From: Candidatus Nitrosopelagicus sp.
Lineage (GTDB): Archaea; Thermoproteota; Nitrososphaeria; Nitrososphaerales; Nitrosopumilaceae
Reading direction: 5' to 3'
Length of the DNA: 33,662 nucleotides
Assembly (NCBI GenBank): GCA_022450565.1
Contig: JAKUOP010000013.1
Coordinates: 1 to 33,662, forward strand
This document shows, one piece after another, positions 14,592-22,475 of the stretch. A program made the translations under genes and the position numbers. The notes below the pieces were generated by a model that saw only the letters and a list, made by a program, of their open reading frames with translations, did not search any database and had not been told where the DNA came from. How positions within the stretch are numbered: the first letter of the stretch is position 1; every line of letters starts with the position of its first letter.

Positions 14592-17351
14592 ATGGGTATG
14601 ACTACACTAGACTATGATGAGAAAACAATTAAACTGATTAATTCATTTATTATTGAAAAATTTAAAAAATTTGGTTTTAACAATCTTACTGACATTCAAA
14701 AAAAAGCATCACCAAAAATACTTCAAAAATATAATTCATTAGTTATCGCACCTACTGGTTCTGGAAAAACTGAATGTGCAACAATACCAATTTTTGAGCA
14801 TGTAAAAAAAACAAAATTACCAAATAAAATTAAGGCATTGTATGTTACGCCATTAAGAGCATTAAACCGAGATGTTTCCAGAAGAATTGAAAAATATGCC
14901 AAAAATAATGGATTAAAACTAAAAATTCGTCATGGAGATACATCACAGACCGAAAGAAAAAAAATCAGAGAGTTTCCACCTGATATTTTAATCACTACAC
15001 CTGAAACTCTGGTTGTTTTACTATCACAGAAAAAAGATTTAGATGCGTTATCTGATTTGGAATGGGTCATTATTGATGAATTACATGAACTTCTTGCTAG
15101 TGAAAGAGGCTCACAGCTGTCTGTAAGCTTAGAACGTTTGCAATTAAATTCTAAAAAAGAAATTCATCGTATTGGTTTATCAGCCACAATTGGAAATATT
15201 ACTGATGCATCAAAATTTCTTGTTGGAAATAATAGAAAATGTGAAATTCTAATTGATAAATCAGTTCGCAAGTATGAGGTGGATGTAAAATTCGTGGATG
15301 GAGGTATACATGAGGTTGCTGATGAAGTTATTAGCAATATCAAAGAAATGCAAATTCATTCACCGGTACTTTTATTCACAAATTCCCGAGGCGAATCAGA
15401 AACACTTGCATCAGTATTAAAAGAAAGAACCAAAATTAAGGTAGATCTTCACCACGGTTCACTCTCCAGACAAGTCAGAGAGGAAACTGAAACTATTCTT
15501 CGTGACGGTGTACCAGGCATTGTAGTGTGTACTTCATCACTTGAACTTGGATTAGATATTGGATCGGTTGAATTAGTTATTCATTATGGTTCCCCAAGAC
15601 AAGTTTCCAAATTTATGCAGAGAATTGGTAGAAGTAAGCACAATAGAGATTCATCTGCAAAAGGATTAATCATTACAAATCATGCAGATGACGAGTTTGA
15701 AACAAATGCCATAATACAAAGAATTGATGAATCCTCAATTGAAGAACAAAAAATTCATGAACTTTCACTTGATGTACTTGCTCATCATTTAGTTGGAATG
15801 ACTAAACAATTGGGTAATGTATCTGTAGAAACTGCATTTATGACAGTAAAACAAGCCTACCCATTTAGAGATTTAACAATAGAAGAGCTTTCAAATGTTT
15901 TGAAGATTTTAGATTCACAATCTCTCATATCCTTTGACATAGAACAAATGTCATTTCGGATCAAAGGAAGATCATTTAGATATTATTTTCAAAATATTTC
16001 AACGATTCCAGATATTTTAAAATACAAAGTAGTTGACATAACTAGTAAAAAATGGATTGGAACTCTTGATCAACGATTTGTTGGTAGTTATGGAGAATCA
16101 GGAAATATTTTTGTCTTACGTGGTTCGCAGTGGAGCATTCTAAATGTTGATAAAAAATCATTAAAGGTAAATGTTGAACCATTTCTTGGAAAAAGTAAAG
16201 TTCCATACTGGGAAGGTGAAAATATACCAGTTGATTATGCAACAGCAAATAAGGTTGGACAAATTAGAACAAAAGTAAAGAATGGATTAGTAAGTTTCTC
16301 AAATAAAATAATTTCAGAATTAAATTTTGATATAATTCCAGATGAAAAAACAATTGTTGTTGAATCAGTTCGTACTGAGGACGAGATTGTATTGCATGCA
16401 TGTTTTGGTACAAAAATCAATTCAACCATAGGAATGATGTTAGGATCATTATTAGAATCCACGTTAGGATCACCTGTTACTACAAAAGCTGATGCTTATC
16501 GCATCTGTCTATCATCTAAAAAAAGAATTTCAGAAAAGGATCTAATTAACGAATTAACAAGTAAGTTTGAACTATATGATATAATGTCTACAGCCATAAA
16601 AGATACCAATGACATGACTTGGAAAATCTGGTGTGTTGCAAAACAATTTGGTATTGTTGAACGTGGTGCAGTATATGATTTCAAACAATCGCGTTATATT
16701 TCTGAAAGATATACTGATACCCCAATAGTAAAAGAGGCAATTAGAGAACTATTTCATGATAGATTTGATCTTTTAAACACTGAATCTATATTAGAAAAAA
16801 TAAAGAATAAAGAAATTAATATTGTATGGATAGATGCTAAAAACTTTTCAACACTTGCTGATCCAATCTTAGATAATACCACCAAAAATTATCCATCACC
16901 TGCAAATGTTGATAAAAGTATACTAGATTTAGTAAAAAAGCGACTGGCTAAAACTCAACATAGACTTGTTTGTGCTAGATGTGGAATATGGCAAATGCTT
17001 GTCACACCAGAGACGATTCCCTCTCGATTGAAATGTAGATATTGTAATGGTGAACAGATTACAGCCACATATTTTTCAGATTTTGATTTACAAAAAATTA
17101 TTCAAAAAAATCACAGTGGAAAAAAACTTTCTCAAGAGGAGAAACACAAATACGATAAGGCTTGGAAAAAAGCTTCCTTATTACAAGAATATGGCAAAAC
17201 TGCATTAACTGTATTATCAGGATACGGTATAGGTCCTGATGCACAAGGAAGAATTTTACGCGATATGATCGATGAGGAAGATTATTTGTACAGACAGATA
17301 ATCGCTGAAGAGCGAAAATATGCGCTTACCAGAGGCTTTTGGGATTCTTAA
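14592..17351 (+). CDS. Lhr-family superfamily 2 helicase
   Basis: The 919-residue protein is a large ATP-dependent helicase. Walker A is APTGSGKT at 53-60, motif II is DELH at 162-165 and motif III is LSATIGN from 196. The second RecA domain has LHHGSLSRQVREE, CTSSLELGLDIG and QRIGRSKH. The length and order match the archaeal Lhr group, with winged-helix and Lhr-specific domains after the motor. A four-cysteine zinc site (Cys794, Cys797, Cys815, Cys818) sits near the C-terminus. Lhr proteins translocate 3' to 5' on DNA and act in repair or RNA:DNA unwinding. The gene ends with TTAA shared with the stop of convergent RPA. Confidence 0.93.
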   Translation: MGMTTLDYDEKTIKLINSFIIEKFKKFGFNNLTDIQKKASPKILQKYNSLVIAPTGSGKTECATIPIFEHVKKTKLPNKIKALYVTPLRALNRDVSRRIEKYAKNNGLKLKIRHGDTSQTERKKIREFPPDILITTPETLVVLLSQKKDLDALSDLEWVIIDELHELLASERGSQLSVSLERLQLNSKKEIHRIGLSATIGNITDASKFLVGNNRKCEILIDKSVRKYEVDVKFVDGGIHEVADEVISNIKEMQIHSPVLLFTNSRGESETLASVLKERTKIKVDLHHGSLSRQVREETETILRDGVPGIVVCTSSLELGLDIGSVELVIHYGSPRQVSKFMQRIGRSKHNRDSSAKGLIITNHADDEFETNAIIQRIDESSIEEQKIHELSLDVLAHHLVGMTKQLGNVSVETAFMTVKQAYPFRDLTIEELSNVLKILDSQSLISFDIEQMSFRIKGRSFRYYFQNISTIPDILKYKVVDITSKKWIGTLDQRFVGSYGESGNIFVLRGSQWSILNVDKKSLKVNVEPFLGKSKVPYWEGENIPVDYATANKVGQIRTKVKNGLVSFSNKIISELNFDIIPDEKTIVVESVRTEDEIVLHACFGTKINSTIGMMLGSLLESTLGSPVTTKADAYRICLSSKKRISEKDLINELTSKFELYDIMSTAIKDTNDMTWKIWCVAKQFGIVERGAVYDFKQSRYISERYTDTPIVKEAIRELFHDRFDLLNTESILEKIKNKEINIVWIDAKNFSTLADPILDNTTKNYPSPANVDKSILDLVKKRLAKTQHRLVCARCGIWQMLVTPETIPSRLKCRYCNGEQITATYFSDFDLQKIIQKNHSGKKLSQEEKHKYDKAWKKASLLQEYGKTALTVLSGYGIGPDAQGRILRDMIDEEDYLYRQIIAEERKYALTRGFWDS

Positions 17352-18742
17352 TTTTTCTTAATAATTTTGGAATATGTTTTTAGGAACAATTCTATTCTTC
17401 CTTCCAAACCGGCCTTTGCATTAACTCCTAACACTGAAACGATATCACCCAAACCATAGTTATCTAGTAGATTCGCCTGTTCTCTCCATCCTTTTATCCA
17501 GATTTGCCCACTGTCATCTTCTACAAACATTTCAGATAGTGTAACGTTCTCGCCGCTTTTTGTTTGTAACTCACGCTTATCAGGAGCTTTTAGAATAATG
17601 GCTTCAATGCAATATTCATTTCCTTCTTTAATTTCTGAAATCTTTGTTCTCAGATCTGAGATGTTTGGCATTTTTTCATCCTCGATTTTTCTGATGAATG
17701 AATCTTGATCCAATCTAATTATATTTCCAAAAACTTTCGATGGCATGCATTCTATAACATTATCTTGTGTAAATGATGTTAATTGATTTGCAACATCGGT
17801 AATTCTAAACAGATTTTTTGATTTATCCATTCCTAGAACTATTTTTTCTCCAGAATTAGTATCATCTATAGATAGAATTCTAATAATTACTGGCTCTACT
17901 TCTTTTTTACCTTCAATTTCAACAACAGTTGCATCATTTCCATGGATTTCCAAACCCATATTTCCAGCCTTCGTTCTCACTCCCAACAATCTAACTTTTG
18001 CATTTGCCCCAATCATTCTTGGTAGTATGGATTCATCTTTTCCCCAGAGTACAACATTCAAACTATTTCCATCATGTCCTTTAATTCTAAATTTCAGTGC
18101 CTTTGATGGCTGACCTCGTGAATTTGTAAATTCCATTAGATTAATGAAACCATTGATTGTTCCAGAGATTACAAGATCTTTTTGATCCTCTTTAGCTGTA
18201 CCAACATCTACAGTAATAGAATCGAGGGTTGGTATACTACTTTCTGATTTAACTGGCTCAATGGTTGATCCAGAGCCCATGTTAATTGTAGGTGAACCAG
18301 TTAGATCTGATTTCACATATGCTTTGATAATCTTCACCAGATCTCCAGGTTTAAGTTCTTCAATTCCCGGCAGGTTTGCTTTTTCATCCCATAACTTTAC
18401 ACTAGCTGTGGAATTGGAATCATAAACAGTCATAGTTCTTAGCAGAAATGGTGTTCCATCTTTTTTTGTAAATTGCTTTGTGGGTGAAATATTTAGAATT
18501 CGTGACTCAACCGTAACTTCCTTTGCACCTACAAAAAGATCTTTCAACGCAATTTCCGTTTTTTGTGATTGTTCTAATGAGATACCCAGATCAGATGCTA
18601 CTAGAAACAATGCTCCTTGATCAGTTAAATATCCTGAACCAATCTTATCTTTTTTTTCTTTTATTCGATCTTCTATGACAGATCTTGATAATTCAGGTGC
18701 AGCATCTAGCAACTTTGATAAAAGTTCTTCAAAATTCGACAA
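17348..18742 (-). CDS. Replication factor A-like single-stranded DNA-binding protein
   Basis: The 464-residue protein appears to contain four OB folds. OB1 starts near VTVESRILNISPTKQF and ends KLWDEKA; OB2 runs from DLVISGTINGFINLMEF to NVVLWGKDE; OB3 (PVIIRILSIDDTNSG) is diverged; OB4 runs from YCIEAIILKAPDK to IWIKGWREQ. The repeated T/S-V-x-LW-x pattern is typical of RPA. The N-terminal 70 residues are helical. Unlike many euryarchaeal RPAs there is no four-cysteine zinc finger: only a few scattered cysteines occur. It binds and protects single-stranded DNA in replication and repair. It is convergent with the helicase gene with a 4-base overlap. Confidence 0.9.
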   Translation of the reverse strand: MSNFEELLSKLLDAAPELSRSVIEDRIKEKKDKIGSGYLTDQGALFLVASDLGISLEQSQKTEIALKDLFVGAKEVTVESRILNISPTKQFTKKDGTPFLLRTMTVYDSNSTASVKLWDEKANLPGIEELKPGDLVKIIKAYVKSDLTGSPTINMGSGSTIEPVKSESSIPTLDSITVDVGTAKEDQKDLVISGTINGFINLMEFTNSRGQPSKALKFRIKGHDGNSLNVVLWGKDESILPRMIGANAKVRLLGVRTKAGNMGLEIHGNDATVVEIEGKKEVEPVIIRILSIDDTNSGEKIVLGMDKSKNLFRITDVANQLTSFTQDNVIECMPSKVFGNIIRLDQDSFIRKIEDEKMPNISDLRTKISEIKEGNEYCIEAIILKAPDKRELQTKSGENVTLSEMFVEDDSGQIWIKGWREQANLLDNYGLGDIVSVLGVNAKAGLEGRIELFLKTYSKIIKKN

Positions 18743-18815
18743 TCCATTCTTATGATAATTAGATTGTTAATAAAATTATCATTAGCTACATTAGTAGGAT
18801 AAGAAAATCATTGTT

Positions 18816-19760
18816 ATGTCATGCATAGAAATCCATTCTTTGTCAAAATCCTACAATTCTGTATTAGCAGTTGATGCAATAGATCTAAATGTAAAATCTG
18901 GTCAAGTTTTTGGATTTCTTGGACCAAACGGTGCTGGAAAATCAACTGTTATCAAATTACTGACTACGCTAATTCAACCAAATAATGGAACAATTTCAGT
19001 TTTGGGTATTAATGCGCTTCAAGAACCACTAAAGATTAGAAAGAAAATTGGTGTTGTTTTACAGCAACCAAGCTATGAACCAACACTAACAGTTGAAAAA
19101 TCACTTGAGAAATATGGCATGATGTGGAATGTTGATAGAAGAACTAGAAAAAAACGCACAGAGGAACTTTTGCAATCATTTGAACTAACAGAAATTCGTA
19201 AAAAAAGAAATGAAGATCTTTCTATAGGACAAAGAAGACGAGTTCAAGTCGCTCGTGAATTTATGCATGATATGGATTTATTGTTTTTAGATGAACCAAC
19301 TGTGGGTTTAGATCCTAGTGCAAGACGGAAATTATTAGACTTTCTGAAAAATAAAGTAAAAGACACTGGCATGACGATATTTTATACTACACATGTACTC
19401 ACTGAGGCTGAATATCTCTGTGATAATATTGCAATTATTAATAATGGTAAAATAATTACAGTTGATTCGCCAAATGAGTTAAAAAATAGATTTGGTAATG
19501 AGAAAACAATTAAAATTCATGTTTCTGTAGATATCAAAAAACTTGAAAATCTCTTAAAAGAAATACCAGATTGTAAAATTCAGCAAGATGATGGAGTAAT
19601 AATTACAATACACTCGACCAACTCCGAAATTGTTCTGATGAATATACTGAAAATCTTAAATCAAAATAATATTGTAATAGAGGATTTGTCTGCAATGCCA
19701 ACAAATCTAGAAGAAATATTTCTAAAAGTAGTGAGTGACTCTGATGCATCCAATAATTAG
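18816..19760 (+). CDS. ABC transporter ATP-binding protein (drug-export type)
   Basis: The 314-residue ATPase shows Walker A GPNGAGKST at 36-44, a Q-loop near VVLQQPS, Walker B LLFLDEP at 155-161 and the switch His193 in TTHVLTEAE. The signature motif is LSIGQ (135-139) instead of LSGGQ, as is common in the DrrA/NatA-type subfamily. About 100 C-terminal residues follow the ATPase, also typical of that subfamily. It overlaps the permease gene, so the two form one exporter. The substrate is unknown. Confidence 0.95.
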   Translation: MSCIEIHSLSKSYNSVLAVDAIDLNVKSGQVFGFLGPNGAGKSTVIKLLTTLIQPNNGTISVLGINALQEPLKIRKKIGVVLQQPSYEPTLTVEKSLEKYGMMWNVDRRTRKKRTEELLQSFELTEIRKKRNEDLSIGQRRRVQVAREFMHDMDLLFLDEPTVGLDPSARRKLLDFLKNKVKDTGMTIFYTTHVLTEAEYLCDNIAIINNGKIITVDSPNELKNRFGNEKTIKIHVSVDIKKLENLLKEIPDCKIQQDDGVIITIHSTNSEIVLMNILKILNQNNIVIEDLSAMPTNLEEIFLKVVSDSDASNN

Positions 19761-20505
19761 GTTAGTTAATAGAAACATTACTATCTCAATTAATCCCGGA
19801 TTTTTAATTTGGCAGGTAATTTTTCCGTTAGTTTACATCTTTGTTGCAGGTTTTGCATATACTGCACTAATTCCCAGTGTCTCATTTGAAAATAAAGATC
19901 TAACATATCCAGCATTTTTAGCTTCTGGAATGATTGGATTTAATATAATGAACAGTACACTTGTCTCTGGCATAATAATCTGGAATGACAGAAGACATGG
20001 AATGTTTGAACAAATAATGTCTGGTCCTTTTACCAGATCACATTACATTCTAAGTAATATTGTAACAATTGCAATTGTTGGACTAATTAGTGCAGGACTA
20101 ATTACTGCAGTTGGCTATCCAGTTTTCTTTGAATCTGTAGAATTCAGCTTAGTTACAATTCCATTAATTGTATTCAGTTCAATTGCAGGTGCAATCTTGT
20201 TTGGTTCCATCGCATCAATTATTTCAACAAGATTGCGTTCAAGTGAGGGTTTTAATGTTATAATCAACACAGTATTTCTTTTCTTTGCATTCGTAAGCAC
20301 TGCTTTTTATCCAGCGCAAGGTGCACCACAGCCTCTGGCAACAATTTTCTATCTTAATCCTTTAACATATCTTGTTGATATTATAAGAGCTGGAATTTTC
20401 GGAACAATAACAGAATTCATAATAATGGAAATGATAGTTTTGGCAGTTTTAGCCTCAATTCTATTCATTATTGCGACCAAATTACTAACAAAATTAGATT
20501 TTTGA
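19735..20505 (+). CDS. ABC-2 type transporter permease
   Basis: The 256-residue integral membrane protein has about six hydrophobic segments, including LIWQVIFPLVYIFVAGFAYT, PLIVFSSIAGAILFGSIA, NTVFLFFAFVSTAFYP and a C-terminal IVLAVLASILFIIAT helix. The FYLNPLTYLVDIIRAG block is the ABC-2 family hallmark. The frame opens at a GTG (19735) with an ATG three codons later (19744); either start overlaps the ATPase gene by 17-26 bases. Two copies of each subunit probably form the exporter. Its stop lies 8 bases from the 3' end of the opposing tRNA-Gln gene. Confidence 0.93.
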   Translation: MTLMHPIIRLVNRNITISINPGFLIWQVIFPLVYIFVAGFAYTALIPSVSFENKDLTYPAFLASGMIGFNIMNSTLVSGIIIWNDRRHGMFEQIMSGPFTRSHYILSNIVTIAIVGLISAGLITAVGYPVFFESVEFSLVTIPLIVFSSIAGAILFGSIASIISTRLRSSEGFNVIINTVFLFFAFVSTAFYPAQGAPQPLATIFYLNPLTYLVDIIRAGIFGTITEFIIMEMIVLAVLASILFIIATKLLTKLDF

Positions 20506-20513
20506 AATAAGTA

Positions 20514-20585
20514 TAGCCCGGCCCAGACTCGAACTGGGGTCAAAGGCTCCAAGGGCCCCTATGCTTGCCGCTACACTACCGGGCT
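20514..20585 (-). tRNA. tRNA-Gln (anticodon UUG), with C33
   Basis: The minus strand folds with acceptor AGCCCGG/CCGGGCT and discriminator A, D-arm GTGTAGCGGCAAGCA, and T-arm CCCAG-TTCGAGT-CTGGG. The anticodon stem GGGGC/GCCTT contains two G-U pairs and encloses the loop CCTTGGA. This gives anticodon TTG at 34-36 and C at position 33, where almost all tRNAs have U. A1-U72 and the whole sequence resemble archaeal tRNA-Gln. Reading the loop one base later would give UGG (Pro) but breaks the stem. There is no intron. GatD and GatE, which amidate Glu-tRNA(Gln), are encoded at 26.2-29.4 kb. Confidence 0.85.
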
Positions 20586-20739
20586 TCAGATAAAATTTGA
20601 TTTTGTTACTATAATATTATTTTATAACCTTCACCCAATTTTCTTAAAATTAGCCCAAAAACAGCTTTATCATAAATTACAACTATGAAATTGTTTTACG
20701 CTAAGTATTTCTCTGTCTTGGTATTATCAGAATTAGTTA

Positions 20740-21870
20740 ATGAACCCTAAAGTTGTAGTTTTTGGTCTAAGTACAGAAGGTTATAGTATTGCTTGTAAAA
20801 TGGCTCTGAAAGGTGCGGATGTACAGATAATTGACGAGTCAACACCTTCAGCAATATCAATTAAATCAGACATAGCTAAGACATATCCAACTGTTCAAAC
20901 ATTAAAAGACGATGAGCCATTATTATCGATGGCACCAATAGATGTTGCAATATCAAAAGCCCAATTCCTGTTTTTTGTACCTATATTACGCAAAACAGGT
21001 CAGGAGATAAAAATTGAAATCAATTCAAAATTCAAAGAAGCTGTAGCAAATCTCAAAAAAGGAAGTTCAGTAGTTTACTGTCTTGGTACTGGGTTTGGGG
21101 GAAATTCTGAAAATATGTCATTATTAGAACATGTTACTGGATTCAAAGTAGGAAAAAACGTTTCATATTATTACTATCCATTGCACAAAAACAACGAAAC
21201 ACCAGGCTTCGTTGGAACAAATAGTGCAAAGCCTGACGAAAAAATCATAGAATTATTATCTAATACCAAAAAACCTCAATTCATTGCATTATCATCATCG
21301 GAACATTTCCATGCAATAAATATACTAAAACAATTTGCAGTACTCACTAGTATTCTTGAAATTTGTAAATTTGCAAAAGATAATGCATCAAAATCAGATC
21401 TTGCTACAAATGAACTAGGTAAGATTTTCTTGGACAATATGATAGACAATCTATTTGATTTACGTTCTCTAAGTCTTTCTTTTGAAGGTGCAAATACGTT
21501 AATGTACATAATTAATGGAAGTATCAAAGGCATAGATAACTATATCAAAAGACTCATTGACGAGATAAGATTTGTTTTAAAGAAAAATGAATTGAAAGCT
21601 AGTAGAACCAAAATACTACTCTTATGGTCATTAGATCAACATGAAATGAAAGGAGATAAGATTGAAACACTTCAAACATTGCAGACAAAATTACAGGATT
21701 ATATTAACGATGTAGAATGCGTAGAGACTCCTCTTGATTATTTTCATAATGAAAAAACCACAATAATTGTGGTCTGTTCAAAATCAGATTATGAATATGT
21801 TCAAAAAAATAAAAAAGATAATGAAATAATAGTAATCAAGGCTAATCCACTGTGTGAAGTAGCAGAGTGA
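20740..21870 (+). CDS. Degenerate nucleotide-sugar dehydrogenase-like Rossmann protein
   Basis: The 376-residue protein has the three-part layout of UDP-glucose/GDP-mannose dehydrogenases. It has an N-terminal Rossmann domain (VVVFGLSTEGYSIACKMALKGADVQIIDES), a middle helical part (EHFHAINILKQFAVLTSILEICKFA) and a C-terminal alpha-beta part (TKILLLWSLDQHEMKGD). The usual GxGxxG is altered to G9-L-S11-T-E-G14, and the catalytic block GGxCxPKD with its cysteine is not found. This suggests loss of oxidoreductase activity. It ends 30 bases upstream of grpE on the same strand, but grpE seems to have its own promoter. Similarity to the dehydrogenases is read from pattern only and needs a profile search. 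Confidence 0.65.
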   Translation: MNPKVVVFGLSTEGYSIACKMALKGADVQIIDESTPSAISIKSDIAKTYPTVQTLKDDEPLLSMAPIDVAISKAQFLFFVPILRKTGQEIKIEINSKFKEAVANLKKGSSVVYCLGTGFGGNSENMSLLEHVTGFKVGKNVSYYYYPLHKNNETPGFVGTNSAKPDEKIIELLSNTKKPQFIALSSSEHFHAINILKQFAVLTSILEICKFAKDNASKSDLATNELGKIFLDNMIDNLFDLRSLSLSFEGANTLMYIINGSIKGIDNYIKRLIDEIRFVLKKNELKASRTKILLLWSLDQHEMKGDKIETLQTLQTKLQDYINDVECVETPLDYFHNEKTTIIVVCSKSDYEYVQKNKKDNEIIVIKANPLCEVAE

Positions 21871-21880
21871 AATTATATTA
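21871..21880 (+). promoter_or_regulatory. TATA-like promoter for grpE-dnaK
   Basis: AATTATATTA lies 21-30 bases before the grpE ATG at 21901, the spacing expected for a leaderless archaeal transcript. It begins directly after the stop of the preceding gene. No palindromic heat-shock operator is evident next to it. Confidence 0.45.
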
Positions 21881-21900
21881 TCATGTAATAATGAAGAAAC

Positions 21901-22461
21901 ATGTCAGAAGAAGAAAAAAATAATTTTGAGAATGATAAAACCGATCATGAAACTGATTCATCAACAGAGAATGACATTCAGACTGAATTAGAAAATGACT
22001 TTGCAAAGAATTTGTTTCCTTTAATTCATGAATATAAGCAAAAATTATCTACATGTGAAGAAAAGCTACAAAGAGCATTAGCTGACTATCAAAATCTTGA
22101 AAAACGTAATCAGACTGAAATACAGCAACGAGTTTTACAGAAAACAAACCAATTAATGCTTAATTTTATTGGAATCTATGAAGATTTTGTTCGTGCAAAA
22201 ACCGCTTTAACAAATGATGAAGTAAATAGTGAAGGCCTTGATGCAATTATAAAAAATATGGAAATGCTTCTATCTGAAAATAATATTAAACCAATTGATG
22301 CCATTGGTGAGACGTTTGATCCTAGACTTCATGAAGCAGTTTCTACTGTAGAGGATGACTCATTAGACGAGGGTACAATCACCAAAGAAGTGGCAAAAGG
22401 ATATATTTCGTTTCAAGAGGCAATTAGACCATCGAAAGTAATTGTATCAAAAAAAAAATAA
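21901..22461 (+). CDS. grpE: Nucleotide exchange factor GrpE
   Basis: GrpE releases ADP from DnaK. The 186-residue protein has an acidic disordered N-terminus (about 1-30) and a long coiled-coil helix (KQKLSTCEEKLQRALADYQNLEKRNQTE). The C-terminal beta domain includes FDPRLHEAVSTVEDD and GTITKEVAKGYISF, the conserved GrpE signature. The length is normal for the family. It is followed 14 bases later by dnaK with a good ribosome binding site, so the two are co-transcribed. Confidence 0.95.
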   Translation: MSEEEKNNFENDKTDHETDSSTENDIQTELENDFAKNLFPLIHEYKQKLSTCEEKLQRALADYQNLEKRNQTEIQQRVLQKTNQLMLNFIGIYEDFVRAKTALTNDEVNSEGLDAIIKNMEMLLSENNIKPIDAIGETFDPRLHEAVSTVEDDSLDEGTITKEVAKGYISFQEAIRPSKVIVSKKK

Positions 22462-22463
22462 TG

Positions 22464-22469
22464 TAGGAG
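22464..22469 (+). promoter_or_regulatory. Ribosome binding site of dnaK
   Basis: AGGAGA lies 6 bases before the dnaK ATG at 22476. It is one of the clearest Shine-Dalgarno sequences in a window where many genes seem leaderless, as expected for an internal operon gene. Confidence 0.65.
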
Positions 22470-22475
22470 AAAAAT

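Noticed and set aside
20514-20585. Reading the tRNA as tRNA-Pro (UGG) by shifting the anticodon loop one base
   Set aside because: The shift restores U33 but breaks the anticodon stem with a C-C mismatch and three weak pairs, and the overall sequence resembles archaeal tRNA-Gln.
20685-20750. A 21-codon frame overlapping the start of the dehydrogenase-like gene, possibly a regulatory leader peptide
   Set aside because: It has no ribosome binding site, no telling codon run and no attenuator-like hairpin; a chance frame in AT-rich DNA is the simpler reading.
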